DNA of 64,000 nt from Chthoniobacterales bacterium (GTDB taxonomy: Bacteria > Verrucomicrobiota > Verrucomicrobiia > Chthoniobacterales > UBA10450), in contig DATENU010000015.1 in the NCBI GenBank assembly GCA_035274845.1, forward strand, positions 310,001 to 374,000. Direction: 5' to 3'. The translations under genes were made by a program, and so were the position numbers. Under the pieces are notes generated by a model. The model ran no database searches. It was not told the DNA's origin and saw only the letters and a list, made by a program, of their open reading frames with translations. Positions 51,403 through 63,253 of this stretch are shown here, one piece after another (the stretch's first letter is position 1; every line of letters begins with the position of its first letter).

Positions 51403-52053
51403 ATGATGAGGTGGGCATTCATCGCGGTGCTGATGGGCATCGTGGAGGCGATGGCGGCGGCGCCCGGCAGCGAAGAGGCAGATCGATCGCATCGGCAGAA
51501 TTCCACCAGGGCTAATTCATTGCCATCCTTGGATGCGCGTGGAGTGACCGGCATCCGGGAGATCAGCAGGCCGGAGTTGGAAAAGCTCATGTCGAAGTCC
51601 AGGGAACTATCGCTGGGGGAAAAGGCAGAGCTCGATCGGGGCTGCCCGGGTCTGGTTTGCCTGTATCAATCGTTAGGCGTGAAACGATGGCCTGAGTCGG
51701 CCGTCCACACGGTTGCTTATCTTGAATTGAGGGATGCCTTGCAGCGTCGCTGTTCAAGTGGCCAGGAGAATTTCCTTTTCGTAAAGCAAGGTTGGTGGCT
51801 GGGAGGCCGCCGGCCCTCGGTTCCGCGGGCAACTCCGCTGTCGGTGGAGTCGGTTACCCGAGTCAGGCCGGGAGGGTTTACTTTCAATTACGCCGTTTAC
51901 TTTCCTGATACCGCCACTTACGCGTGGATGAATCATCGGGAATACGGATTCCCGCTCAACCTTTTCCAACCGCAAAAGGCCTATCTGTCGTCTTCCCCGC
52001 CCCCTCTCGAGGAGACGCGCACAGCCCAGATTTTTTGTTCGACGTGCCGGTAG
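51403..52053 (+). CDS. Hypothetical secreted protein
   Basis: 216 residues with a short signal peptide (MMRWAFIAVLMGIVEAMAAA). The centre GCPGLVCLYQSLGVKRWPESAVHTVAYLEL and a Trp-rich stretch (FLFVKQGWWLGG) are followed by FPLNLFQPQKAYLSSSPPP. Cys residues occur near the middle and as FCSTC at the C-terminus. The middle faintly recalls secreted amidase or transglutaminase-type folds, but no catalytic set is clear. A composite foldback element follows at once. Confidence 0.55.
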   Translation: MMRWAFIAVLMGIVEAMAAAPGSEEADRSHRQNSTRANSLPSLDARGVTGIREISRPELEKLMSKSRELSLGEKAELDRGCPGLVCLYQSLGVKRWPESAVHTVAYLELRDALQRRCSSGQENFLFVKQGWWLGGRRPSVPRATPLSVESVTRVRPGGFTFNYAVYFPDTATYAWMNHREYGFPLNLFQPQKAYLSSSPPPLEETRTAQIFCSTCR

Positions 52054-52070
52054 TGCACCGCGCCTTACTC

Positions 52071-52292
52071 CCGACGGGACGTCGGAATAAAGGCCGGAGT
52101 GAAGCGTAGCCGAACTCCGGAGAGGCAATCCCCCAAACTAATTAACCCCTGCAAGGGGTGACGGATCCCGGAATTGGAGTTACGCGCGCGCCGTCCTCGA
52201 TCCGTCGCCCCTCCGGGGCTCGTTCGTTGACCCACCGTCCCGGAGTTCCGCTTCGCTTCACTCCGGGCTATATTCCGTCACGCCTGCGGCGT
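52071..52292. repeat. ~225-bp composite foldback element, copy C
   Basis: GGAATAAAGGCCGGAGTGAAGC near the left end pairs with CTTCACTCCGGGCTATATTCC at the right end. The inner AACCCCTGCAAGGGGTGACGGA and TCCGTCGCCCCTCCGGGGC pair likewise. Same module order as copies A and B, 46 kb away, proving dispersal. It lies between a secreted protein and the chrA end. Confidence 0.8.
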
Positions 52293-52321
52293 TCAATCGC
52301 GCGCGGGAACTGTCGCTTGTC

Positions 52322-53653
<1,332 letters not shown>

Positions 53654-53955
53654 GAGGCGGGTTCGAGGAGATTACAAAACGAGGATAGCGGTCAAATGAA
53701 TTGATGATGGCGGCGAGTCATGCTGAGCGAAGGTCGCGCCGCGACCGAAGTCGAAGGCCTCCGCACTGGTCAGGGCGATGCCGAATCGCCCTCCGATAAT
53801 AGCCCAGCGCTGTAACGCTGGGAAACCGCGCCGCGAATATCAACCGTCCCTTCGGAGACCAACGTACGACGTTCGCTTCGGCGCGTCCGATCTTCGCGGA
53901 TCCTGGCTTCACCAAGCTTGACAACGCCTATCGTTTCTTATTCCCGTTAGTCGCC
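53654..53955. other. 302-bp intergenic region between divergent genes
   Basis: No gene is supported. It contains a half AGCCCAGCGCT palindrome at 53801-53822 (related to 41409 and 42099) and, right before the next start, CCGTTAGTCG, which may be an attC box remnant. Promoters for chrA and the secreted gene should lie here; none was identified. Confidence 0.55.
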
Positions 53956-54477
53956 ATGAATACCCTGCAGTCTTTTCTCGGCGCGGCCTTCGTCGTTTTG
54001 TTTTCTTCGAATATCCAGGCGAAGTCCCCCGCCTCGTATGGGTTTATTTCGGGTGTTTACCAGAAGGGCCACAACGTGACCGAACCACGTGCGAAATCGT
54101 CCAAGTTCGTTCAGTTGACTGATGCGGGCTTTTTCGTCAGCGGGTCTCAGGCGTCATATTACGTGAGCATCCAGATGTCAGCCGAAACACCTGCCCCATA
54201 CTTCATGCAAGCAATCTTTGAGAATCCGAATGATCCGAAGAAACCATTTGTGGAGCAAAAGGTAATATCTCCTGGAGAACCCGCCCGGTCGATTTTTCAT
54301 GGGCCGGTCAAAGGGCTTCGCATTTCACGCTCTTATCATTTAACGATTAAGCTGTTCCGGAAGAAGGATGAGCCAACCCCATTCGATGTCCTCGAGCAGA
54401 CCGTTCGCTCATACATCGACACCACCGGGCCTGAGATCAAAATAAAGAAGGGAATGGCCTATCAACCACTTCAGTAG
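53956..54477 (+). CDS. Hypothetical secreted protein
   Basis: 173 residues. A signal peptide (MNTLQSFLGAAFVVLFSSNIQAKS) is followed by a beta-rich mature part (SASYYVSIQMSAETPAPYFMQAIFENPNDPKKPFVEQKV) like a small Ig-like or lipocalin-type domain. The tail DTTGPEIKIKKGMAYQPLQ is basic. No family is recognised. GC content is visibly lower than in its neighbours, and a GTTAG motif precedes the start, so lateral origin is possible. Followed by tRNA-Ala on the other strand. Confidence 0.6.
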   Translation: MNTLQSFLGAAFVVLFSSNIQAKSPASYGFISGVYQKGHNVTEPRAKSSKFVQLTDAGFFVSGSQASYYVSIQMSAETPAPYFMQAIFENPNDPKKPFVEQKVISPGEPARSIFHGPVKGLRISRSYHLTIKLFRKKDEPTPFDVLEQTVRSYIDTTGPEIKIKKGMAYQPLQ

Positions 54478-54524
54478 CGGGACGAAGAAAACCGGCATTT
54501 CCCGGCCTGCCTGGTGATTTGGGG

Positions 54525-54600
54525 TGGTGGAGCCTAGGGGATTCGAACCCCTGACCTCCTCAATGCCATTGAGGCGCTCTACCAACTGAGCTAAGACCCC
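54525..54600 (-). tRNA. tRNA-Ala (anticodon GGC)
   Basis: A complete cloverleaf of 76 nt: acceptor GGGGTCT/AGGCTCC with the G3-U70 pair that identifies alanine tRNA, D arm with TTAGCTCAGTTGGTAGAGC, anticodon stem CCTCA/TGAGG with loop ATGGCAT, T arm AGGGGTTCGAATCCCCT, and an encoded CCA end. No degeneracy. Confidence 0.97.
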
Positions 54601-54682
54601 GCGGAAGAATTTCGATTTTCGCCCCGGCGTCGCGTTTTGCAACGGGAAGTTGCATCCGCGGCCCAGGAATCTACCATGACGA

Positions 54683-55072
54683 ATGCCGATGCTAGGACGT
54701 ATTTTGGTGATCGCATGGCTCACCTGCGTCATTCTGCCCGCCGCTCTCGCCGCCGATCAGACCACTGCGGTCTGGAGTGATGGCCACATTTCCCCGCTGA
54801 GCGACGAGGAACTAACTCGTTATGCCACAGCCTCGCCCGGTGCGGGATATCCCGAAGAGGCGCAGAAAACGAATGCCACCGGGAGCGGCCTTTACGAACT
54901 TCGGATCGATAAGGGCGGCAAGGTCACCGTCGTGGCGATCGTTAAAAGCAGCGGCAACGCTGTGCTCGATAAAGCGGCGACCACCACCTTCCGGAAATGG
55001 CGGTTCAAACCGGCGGTCTTTCGCTCGGTCAGAATCCCCGTGAGCTGGTCGGTGAACAAAGTTCGTAAATAA
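54683..55072 (+). CDS. TonB C-terminal domain protein
   Basis: 129 residues (ATG 54683; ATG 54689 also fits). A signal/anchor (ILVIAWLTCVILPAALA) is followed by AGYPEEAQKTNATGSGLYELRIDKGGKVTVVAIVKSSGNAVLDKAATTTFRKWRFKPA, the full TonB-C pattern with YPxxA, G-x-V-x-V, LD-AA and W-x-F-x-P. There is no proline-rich spacer long enough to span the periplasm, so it is a stand-alone exported TonB-C domain. Adjacent to tRNA-Ala, divergent. Confidence 0.8.
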   Translation: MPMLGRILVIAWLTCVILPAALAADQTTAVWSDGHISPLSDEELTRYATASPGAGYPEEAQKTNATGSGLYELRIDKGGKVTVVAIVKSSGNAVLDKAATTTFRKWRFKPAVFRSVRIPVSWSVNKVRK

Positions 55073-55090
55073 GACGCGGCGCGGCTGGAA

Positions 55091-55143
55091 CAAGGAAGGG
55101 CGATTTGAAATCGCCCCGGCGGTTTCAAACCGCCGCTCCTTGA
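55091..55143. repeat. AAGGAGCG-family hairpins downstream of the TonB-C gene
   Basis: CAAGGAAGGGCGATTTGAAA, then TCGCCCCGGCGGTTTCAAAC and CGCCGCTCCTTG: two adjacent hairpins with converging AAGGAG ends. Lies between convergent genes and may work as a terminator. Confidence 0.7.
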
Positions 55144-55150
55144 AGCGCAA

Positions 55151-55960
55151 TCAGCAGGCGACGATGGAGATGTTCGAACGCGCGGCGGCCTCGACGAGGG
55201 TTTCTTTCTCGAGCAAGAGGGTCCGGCCGGACTCGATCGCGATCACGCGCAGACGCGCTTCCGTCGCGACCTCGACCGTTGCGACTCCGATCACCGGGAC
55301 ATCGAAGCGCATGTCCTGAGCTGGTTTTGCGACCTTCACCATGACGGCCTCTTTCCGTCCCAGCGCACCGCCGCGCTTGATCGCTTCGTTGGTTCCCTCG
55401 AAACCTTCCACCGCCAGGACCGTCCCGTTTTTCACGACGACCGTTTGCCCGATATCGAGCCGGCTGATTTCCCGGGCGATTTCGAAACCGAAAGTCACGT
55501 CTTCCTCTTCGCGGCGGCTCAATTTCCGGCCGGCAATCAAACCCGCGGGCGCCAGACAATCCTCCAGAAAGGAAGTCGCCGGCAGGAGCGTGATGCCGGC
55601 TCGCGCCAGCTCGTCGCCGATCGCGGCGAAAATGGACTCGGCGTTCCGGCGTTTCAGGCGCGCCAGGAGGAGCAGCGTTTTCCAATCTGGCCGCAGGTCA
55701 AAAAGATTCCTGGGCGCGATCTGCCCTGCCATGATGGCGTTGGTGACGTTCGCGCTCCGAAAAGAAGAAATCAGCCGGCCCAGTTGCCCGACGCGCATCC
55801 AATGGATTTCATCGACGGTGGCAGCGAGACGATCGTCGGTTTCATCGAGGAACGCAGCGGCCACGATCCGTTTCACTCCGGCGCGGCGGGCGGCGTCCAC
55901 CAAGAGCCGCGGATAAACGCCGTTGCCGGCAATGATTCCGAGAACGTCTGGCGTTTGCAC
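55151..55960 (-). CDS. lpxI: UDP-2,3-diacylglucosamine diphosphatase LpxI
   Basis: 269 residues from GTG 55960. The ATG at 55996 lies in repeat DNA and adds a non-homologous leader. VLGIIAGNGVYPRLL at the start and ITLLPATSFLEDCLAPAG, DIGQTVVVKNGTVLAVEGFEGTNEAI, then DMRFDVPVIGVATVE follow the LpxI (formerly DUF1009) order. It makes lipid X from UDP-diacylglucosamine in lipid A synthesis, so the cell has an LPS-type outer membrane. Directly downstream of atpC beyond a foldback repeat. Confidence 0.93.
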   Translation of the reverse strand: MQTPDVLGIIAGNGVYPRLLVDAARRAGVKRIVAAAFLDETDDRLAATVDEIHWMRVGQLGRLISSFRSANVTNAIMAGQIAPRNLFDLRPDWKTLLLLARLKRRNAESIFAAIGDELARAGITLLPATSFLEDCLAPAGLIAGRKLSRREEEDVTFGFEIAREISRLDIGQTVVVKNGTVLAVEGFEGTNEAIKRGGALGRKEAVMVKVAKPAQDMRFDVPVIGVATVEVATEARLRVIAIESGRTLLLEKETLVEAAARSNISIVAC

Positions 55961-55976
55961 GAGGCGACAGTAGCGG

Positions 55977-56037
55977 TGTAGAGGCGCTTGTGCCAAGCGC
56001 CGGTATCGGTTAGGCGCTTCGCAGAAGCGCCTCTACA
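55977..56037. repeat. TGTAGAGGCGC foldback element between atpC and lpxI
   Basis: TGTAGAGGCGCTTGTGCCAAG at the left and CTTCGCAGAAGCGCCTCTACA at the right: 11-bp perfect outer inverted repeats and two small hairpins. It starts one base after the atpC stop, so it probably ends the ATP synthase transcript. Outer TGTAG/CTACA as in the 40-kb and 44.8-kb families. Confidence 0.8.
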
Positions 56038-56445
56038 TCAACCGTGGCGGCGACGTTTGACGTGCAGCTGAGCGAGGGCCTTCTGAAGCGACGCCTGGAC
56101 AGCGACGACTTCCTCCGCGCCGAGATCTTCCTTCATGGCTTTCCGGGCCCGCTCGACCGCGGCTTCGGCCGCATTTTCGTCAATAACCGCAGGCTCCAGC
56201 GCCATGTCGGTCAAAACCGAAACCGAAGCGCCGGTGATTTCGACGAAGCCTTCGCCGATGGCCAGAAAAGTTTCCTTTCCGCCCTTGAGCACACGGACTT
56301 CGCCGGGATTCAGGGTGGTGAGCAATGGGACGTGATTCGGATAAACGCCGAGTTCGCCCTCCGCGCCTGGCAGAGTGACCATCTCGACGTCCTCGGAGTA
56401 CGCGGTCGCCTCGGGCGTAACGATCTCAAGTTTCAGCGTGGCCAT
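56038..56445 (-). CDS. atpC: F1Fo ATP synthase subunit epsilon
   Basis: 135 residues. MATLKLEIVTPEATAYSEDVEMVTLPGAEGELGVYPNHVPLLTTLNPGEVR is the standard beta-sandwich start, followed by a helical hairpin (AVERARKAMKEDLGAEEV). Inhibitory and coupling subunit of F1. Last gene of the operon, 13 bp after atpD. Confidence 0.95.
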   Translation of the reverse strand: MATLKLEIVTPEATAYSEDVEMVTLPGAEGELGVYPNHVPLLTTLNPGEVRVLKGGKETFLAIGEGFVEITGASVSVLTDMALEPAVIDENAAEAAVERARKAMKEDLGAEEVVAVQASLQKALAQLHVKRRRHG

Positions 56446-56458
56446 AACTCAACTTTCG

Positions 56459-57880
<1,422 letters not shown>

Positions 57881-58759
57881 TTAGCCGCCGACCGCCATCT
57901 GGGCGGTCGAGATTTCGAGCAGCTCGGTAGTGATGCTCGCCTGGCGCATCTTGTTGTATTCGAGGGTGAGATCCTTGATGAACTGCTTCGCGTTGTCGGT
58001 CGCATTCTTCATCGCCACCATGCGCGAGCTGTGCTCCGAAGCGCGGGCGTCGAGGATCATTTGGTAAACCTGGTAGTGGAGGTAATACGGGAGCATCACG
58101 TCGAGCACGCCTTCGGGAGTTGGCTCGAAGAGGTAGCCGATCATCGGGTCCTGGCTCCCATTCGCCTCGGCGCCTTCGGCCGCAGCCTGCGGCAATTCGA
58201 AGCTCGAAATTGGCAGAAGCGTCCGCACCACCGGTCGCTGATTGATGGTGTTGATAAAATGAGTGAAAAGCACCGAGACCTTGTCGACTTCGCCGTTGAG
58301 AAATTTCTCGATGCAAAACCGGGCGATATCCTTGGTCTCGACGAAGGCGGGCGCATCCTTCAATTGAAAATCCGCCAGCAAATCCCGCCGGGTGCGCGCG
58401 ATGAACTGCCGCGCTTTCGCGCCCGAGACCACGTAACTGGTTTTGTCGTTATCGAACTTGGCTACTTCGCGAAACAGGTTGGTGTTCAACGCGCCGGCGA
58501 GGCCTTTGTCGGTGCTGATCACGACCACGAGCTCCTTTTTCACTTCCCGGACCTGGAGAAGCGGGTGGAGCTTTGAATCGGTGCGCTGCTGGAGGGAGAC
58601 CAGGACGCGATTCATCAGGGTCGAATACGGACGGCCGGAAAGGGCGAGGTTCTGCGCCTTGCGCATCTTCGACGCGGCCACCATCTGCAACGCCTTGGTG
58701 ATCTGCGACGTGTTCCGGATCGACTTGATCCGGCGCCGTATGTCTTGGGTGTTCGCCAT
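57881..58759 (-). CDS. atpG: F1Fo ATP synthase subunit gamma
   Basis: 292 residues, central stalk. MANTQDIRRRIKSIRNTSQITKALQMVAASKMRKAQ at the start and the C-terminal AMKNATDNAKQFIKDLTLEYNKMRQASITTELLEI are the two conserved coiled-coil helices. The gene comes 3 bp after the inserted ORF6N gene, not directly after atpA as usual. Confidence 0.97.
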   Translation of the reverse strand: MANTQDIRRRIKSIRNTSQITKALQMVAASKMRKAQNLALSGRPYSTLMNRVLVSLQQRTDSKLHPLLQVREVKKELVVVISTDKGLAGALNTNLFREVAKFDNDKTSYVVSGAKARQFIARTRRDLLADFQLKDAPAFVETKDIARFCIEKFLNGEVDKVSVLFTHFINTINQRPVVRTLLPISSFELPQAAAEGAEANGSQDPMIGYLFEPTPEGVLDVMLPYYLHYQVYQMILDARASEHSSRMVAMKNATDNAKQFIKDLTLEYNKMRQASITTELLEISTAQMAVGG

Positions 58760-58762
58760 TTT

Positions 58763-59341
58763 CTAAGCTCTCCCTTTCGCGCCGTAGCGGGCCCGGCGCT
58801 CGCGAACATGAAAACCGATCTCCCGTCTCTGTTTTTGAGACGGCGCGAGCAATTGTCGGATGGCCGCAAAAAGCTGGGCGATTGCCTCATCGTGGCTGTC
58901 CAGCCGCCGTTCGAGCTGGGAGAACTTCGCGGCCAATTCCGTATTCGCCGAAATCATTTCGCGCAAGCGGACGAAGGCACGCACGACGCGCACGCTCGCT
59001 TCCACGGCGATGTCACTGTTCAGGACGCTAGCTAACATAATCGCACCATGCTCGGTAAACACCCAGGGCCGATATCTCCGGCCACCTTGTTTTGAGGTCG
59101 CAAATTGCGACCTCAAACTCACAAGCTCCTCCGTTGTAAGTTGAAAGGCGAAGTCCTTGGGAAATCTCTGCCGGTTCCGCTTGAGTTGCTCATTCAAACG
59201 CTTGGTCGTGACTCCATAGAATGCCGCCAAATCCGAATCGAGCATGACGCGCTGGCCACGCACGAGATGGATCGCGTTTTCAACGGCGACAATCTCCTGG
59301 GGGCGGGTCATATCCGGTTCGAAATTCCGCAGTGAAATCAT
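58763..59341 (-). CDS. ORF6N-domain protein inserted in the ATP synthase operon
   Basis: 192 residues; alternative start ATG 59311. [50 protein letters not shown] is the ORF6N (KilA-N-linked) domain, followed by [40 protein letters not shown] and a basic coiled-coil tail. These proteins are DNA-binding regulators or antirepressors of phage and mobile DNA. It abuts atpA (TAA then ATG, no gap) and is followed 3 bp later by atpG, so it must be co-transcribed with ATP synthase. No other phage gene is near. Confidence 0.9.
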   Translation of the reverse strand: MISLRNFEPDMTRPQEIVAVENAIHLVRGQRVMLDSDLAAFYGVTTKRLNEQLKRNRQRFPKDFAFQLTTEELVSLRSQFATSKQGGRRYRPWVFTEHGAIMLASVLNSDIAVEASVRVVRAFVRLREMISANTELAAKFSQLERRLDSHDEAIAQLFAAIRQLLAPSQKQRREIGFHVRERRARYGAKGRA

Positions 59342-60880
<1,539 letters not shown>

Positions 60881-60892
60881 AGGATGGTTAGG

Positions 60893-61285
60893 TTAAAGTT
60901 GTTGCTGGAGCCGATGGAGGCGGTTGCGCACGCTGCTGTCCCAGACATCGCTGCCGACGCGGATGCGCATGCCGCCAAGCAGCTCAGGGGTCACGACAAA
61001 TTTCGCGGTCAGGTCGCCGCCATATTTGCGTTTCAAATTGGCGACGATCTGCTCGCCCGCTTCCGGGGGAAGCTCGGTCGCGGTCTCGATCGTGGCGCTG
61101 CGTTTTTCCACTTCGAGGCGGAGGAGACGTTTGTAGGCCTCGAGCGCCTTGATGTAATTGCGCGGCTTCTTTTCGATCAACGACTTGACCAGGGACGCGA
61201 CCCGGCTGCTATCGAGCCGGCCATCGACGTAACTCGCGCGAAGAAGTTCCTTCGCCAGTTGCCGCGTCTCTTTGTTGATCTTCAT
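60893..61285 (-). CDS. atpH: F1Fo ATP synthase subunit delta (short form)
   Basis: 130 residues, where ~175-185 is common. The conserved C-terminal part is present (ELPPEAGEQIVANLKRKYGGDLTAKFVVTPELLGGMRIRVGSDVWDSSVRNRL, including the GGxxIRVGD-type motif). The N-terminal six-helix domain, which binds alpha, is shortened to about 70 residues (SRVASLVKSLIEKKPRNYIKALEAYKRLL). The frame has no evident earlier start, so the short form is probably real. Confidence 0.88.
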   Translation of the reverse strand: MKINKETRQLAKELLRASYVDGRLDSSRVASLVKSLIEKKPRNYIKALEAYKRLLRLEVEKRSATIETATELPPEAGEQIVANLKRKYGGDLTAKFVVTPELLGGMRIRVGSDVWDSSVRNRLHRLQQQL

Positions 61286-61297
61286 GGCGCCGTTGTT

Positions 61298-61843
61298 CTA
61301 GGAGGCGAGCTGGCGGGACGCTTCATCCTGCAAGCGCCTCTGATCTTCCGAAGTCAGGACCTTACCGGTGACTTTCGCCGTGGTGTCCACGACGAGCCGC
61401 CCGAGCTCCCGCTTCAATTCCGCCATCGTCTTTTCGTGCTCGATCGCGCTCGCTTCGCGCGCCTTGGCCATGATCTGTTCCGCGGCCGTGACGGCTTCCT
61501 GCTGTTTGCGTTCGGCGACGTTGGCCGCGCTTTCCCGCGCTTCGTCAATCATCTTTTGCGCTTGGGCGTTGGCCTGGGCCAGGATCTCCGCATGGCGTTG
61601 CTCCGCTTCCGCGAGCTGCTGCTTGATCTTCTCGGCATTCAACAGGCCTTCCGCGATCCGCTGCCGGCGCTCTTCGAGCACCTGCAGGATCGGCTTGTAA
61701 GCGAACTGCTTCAGGACCAGCGCGACGATAATGAAACTGATGACCTGCGAGAGGAACAACTTTGGTTCCCACCCGAACTGTTCACCAGTTTCGCGCGCCT
61801 GGTCGAGAATGCCCGCGGCTAAGTGCAACGCGATCATTCGCAA
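61298..61843 (-). CDS. atpF: F1Fo ATP synthase subunit b
   Basis: 181 residues: one N-terminal membrane span (FLSQVISFIIVALVLKQFAYKPIL) and a long charged coiled coil (EERRQRIAEGLLNAEKIKQQLAEAEQRHAEIL...). Stator stalk of Fo. Only one b-type gene is present, so the stalk should be a homodimer. Starts 3 bp after atpE. Confidence 0.95.
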   Translation of the reverse strand: MRMIALHLAAGILDQARETGEQFGWEPKLFLSQVISFIIVALVLKQFAYKPILQVLEERRQRIAEGLLNAEKIKQQLAEAEQRHAEILAQANAQAQKMIDEARESAANVAERKQQEAVTAAEQIMAKAREASAIEHEKTMAELKRELGRLVVDTTAKVTGKVLTSEDQRRLQDEASRQLAS

Positions 61844-61846
61844 TCC

Positions 61847-62050
61847 TTATTTCGGTGCGAGGTAGAGCGCGTAAAACACGATCGCTTCCGCGAACGCGAT
61901 TGCCAGAATCGCCTGCACGAGAATTGGCGTCGCCGCGCCGGGATTGCGGCCGACCGCCGAGGCCGCGCCCATGCCGATCAAGCCCACGCCGATGGCCGCG
62001 CCAAGCGCCGCCAGACCGATGTGAATGCTTCCGCCCATTTCAGCTAACAT
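61847..62050 (-). CDS. atpE: F1Fo ATP synthase subunit c
   Basis: 67 residues from ATG 62050 (MLAEMGG); an ATG four codons upstream is also possible. Two membrane helices with the loop GRNP, and the ion-carrying Glu in FAEAIVFYALYL. The position that is Gln in sodium-type rings (before the loop) is a hydrophobic residue, so proton coupling is inferred. Confidence 0.95.
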   Translation of the reverse strand: MLAEMGGSIHIGLAALGAAIGVGLIGMGAASAVGRNPGAATPILVQAILAIAFAEAIVFYALYLAPK

Positions 62051-62131
62051 TGGTATGAACATATTTTTTCTTTCTACTTGGTGTTGGTTTAGCGGCCTCC
62101 GCGGGAACCACGGTCATAACCGCCAAAGTTT

Positions 62132-63061
62132 TTAGTGGTGAGCCTCATGTCCCGGCTCGTGTTGCGCGATCAACAGGGTGAAGACCGCGGTCAAAAGCAT
62201 GAAGACCAGCGCCTGCACCAGGCCGACCAGAAGCTCCATGAAATAAAATGGAATCGGGAGGAGCCACGACAAGGAAGGCACCATGGTCGACATGGTTTCG
62301 AGAATCGTTTCGCCGGCATAAACGTTGCCGAAAAGCCGGAAACTCAGCGAGATAGGCCGGAACAGGATGGAAACAATTTCCAGCAATCCGACCGCGAAGA
62401 AAATCCCGACCATGGCGATTTTCATCAGGCCTTTGCTGTCGCCTTTCGGACCAAAAATGTGGACGAGAAATCCCCCGACACCGTTGGCCTGAATGGCCCA
62501 GATAATCCAGCAGGCGAAAAAGATCATCGCCATCGCGGTGGTCATGTTGAGGTCGGCGTTACCGCCGCGGAGCAATGGGCGAGTGAGATGAAACTGGCCA
62601 TTCGCGGCGTGTTCTCCCCAGCCCACGGTGCCTACGCCGGGGATCAGCCCGAACCAGTTCACGAAGAGAATGAAAATGAAAATTGTGGCGAAAAACCAAA
62701 ACGTCCGTTTCACCAGCACGGCGCCGATCATTCCTTCCAGGAAGTTGTGCAGGCTTTCGACCAGCCATTCCCAGAAGTTTTGCAAACCCGTGGGCACTGG
62801 TTTGATCCGTCGGGTAGCGAGACGAGCGCAGATCAAAATCCCCGCGGCGACGATCCAGGTCACCACCATCGAATTGGTCACGGCCAGCGGGCCGACGTTA
62901 AAAAGAATATCGGGCTTGAGCGGGATCCCGTGTTCTTCCTTAACCGCGTGCTCGTCCTTCACTGCCTGCTCGGGCTCTGCCGCGAAAGCCGGGGCGGCCA
63001 GGCCGCCGAACAGGCCGAGGATCAGCGCGATAAGGATGAATAAGGAAAAACGGCGGAGCAT
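62132..63061 (-). CDS. atpB: F1Fo ATP synthase subunit a
   Basis: 309 residues from ATG 63061, just before the first hydrophobic segment (MLRRFSLFILIALILG); the ATG at 63157 would add 32 residues without family support. After a signal-like segment and an acidic stretch rich in Glu/His come five or six spans, with the essential Arg in PISLSFRLFGNVYAGE and WFGLIPG near the middle. Ion channel subunit of Fo, first gene of the operon. No atpI upstream. Confidence 0.93.
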   Translation of the reverse strand: MLRRFSLFILIALILGLFGGLAAPAFAAEPEQAVKDEHAVKEEHGIPLKPDILFNVGPLAVTNSMVVTWIVAAGILICARLATRRIKPVPTGLQNFWEWLVESLHNFLEGMIGAVLVKRTFWFFATIFIFILFVNWFGLIPGVGTVGWGEHAANGQFHLTRPLLRGGNADLNMTTAMAMIFFACWIIWAIQANGVGGFLVHIFGPKGDSKGLMKIAMVGIFFAVGLLEIVSILFRPISLSFRLFGNVYAGETILETMSTMVPSLSWLLPIPFYFMELLVGLVQALVFMLLTAVFTLLIAQHEPGHEAHH

Positions 63062-63253
63062 GGATTGTTTCTTGGAGAAGCCGCGGCCCGATGTTTCCGG
63101 GGCTGTGGCGGCCGCGGAAGCGATGCACACCATACAAGGGGCGCTGGCGTCGCGCATACCAAAGCGTGTTTTATCGCGATGACAAGAGTGAAAATTGTGA
63201 ATTGTGATCAGTGAATCGTGGATTGCCTTAACCGGCCGTCACTATTCACCAAA

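Noticed and set aside
58763-59341. Evidence of a prophage around the ORF6N gene
   Set aside because: All neighbours are ATP synthase genes; no integrase, capsid or lysis gene is present.
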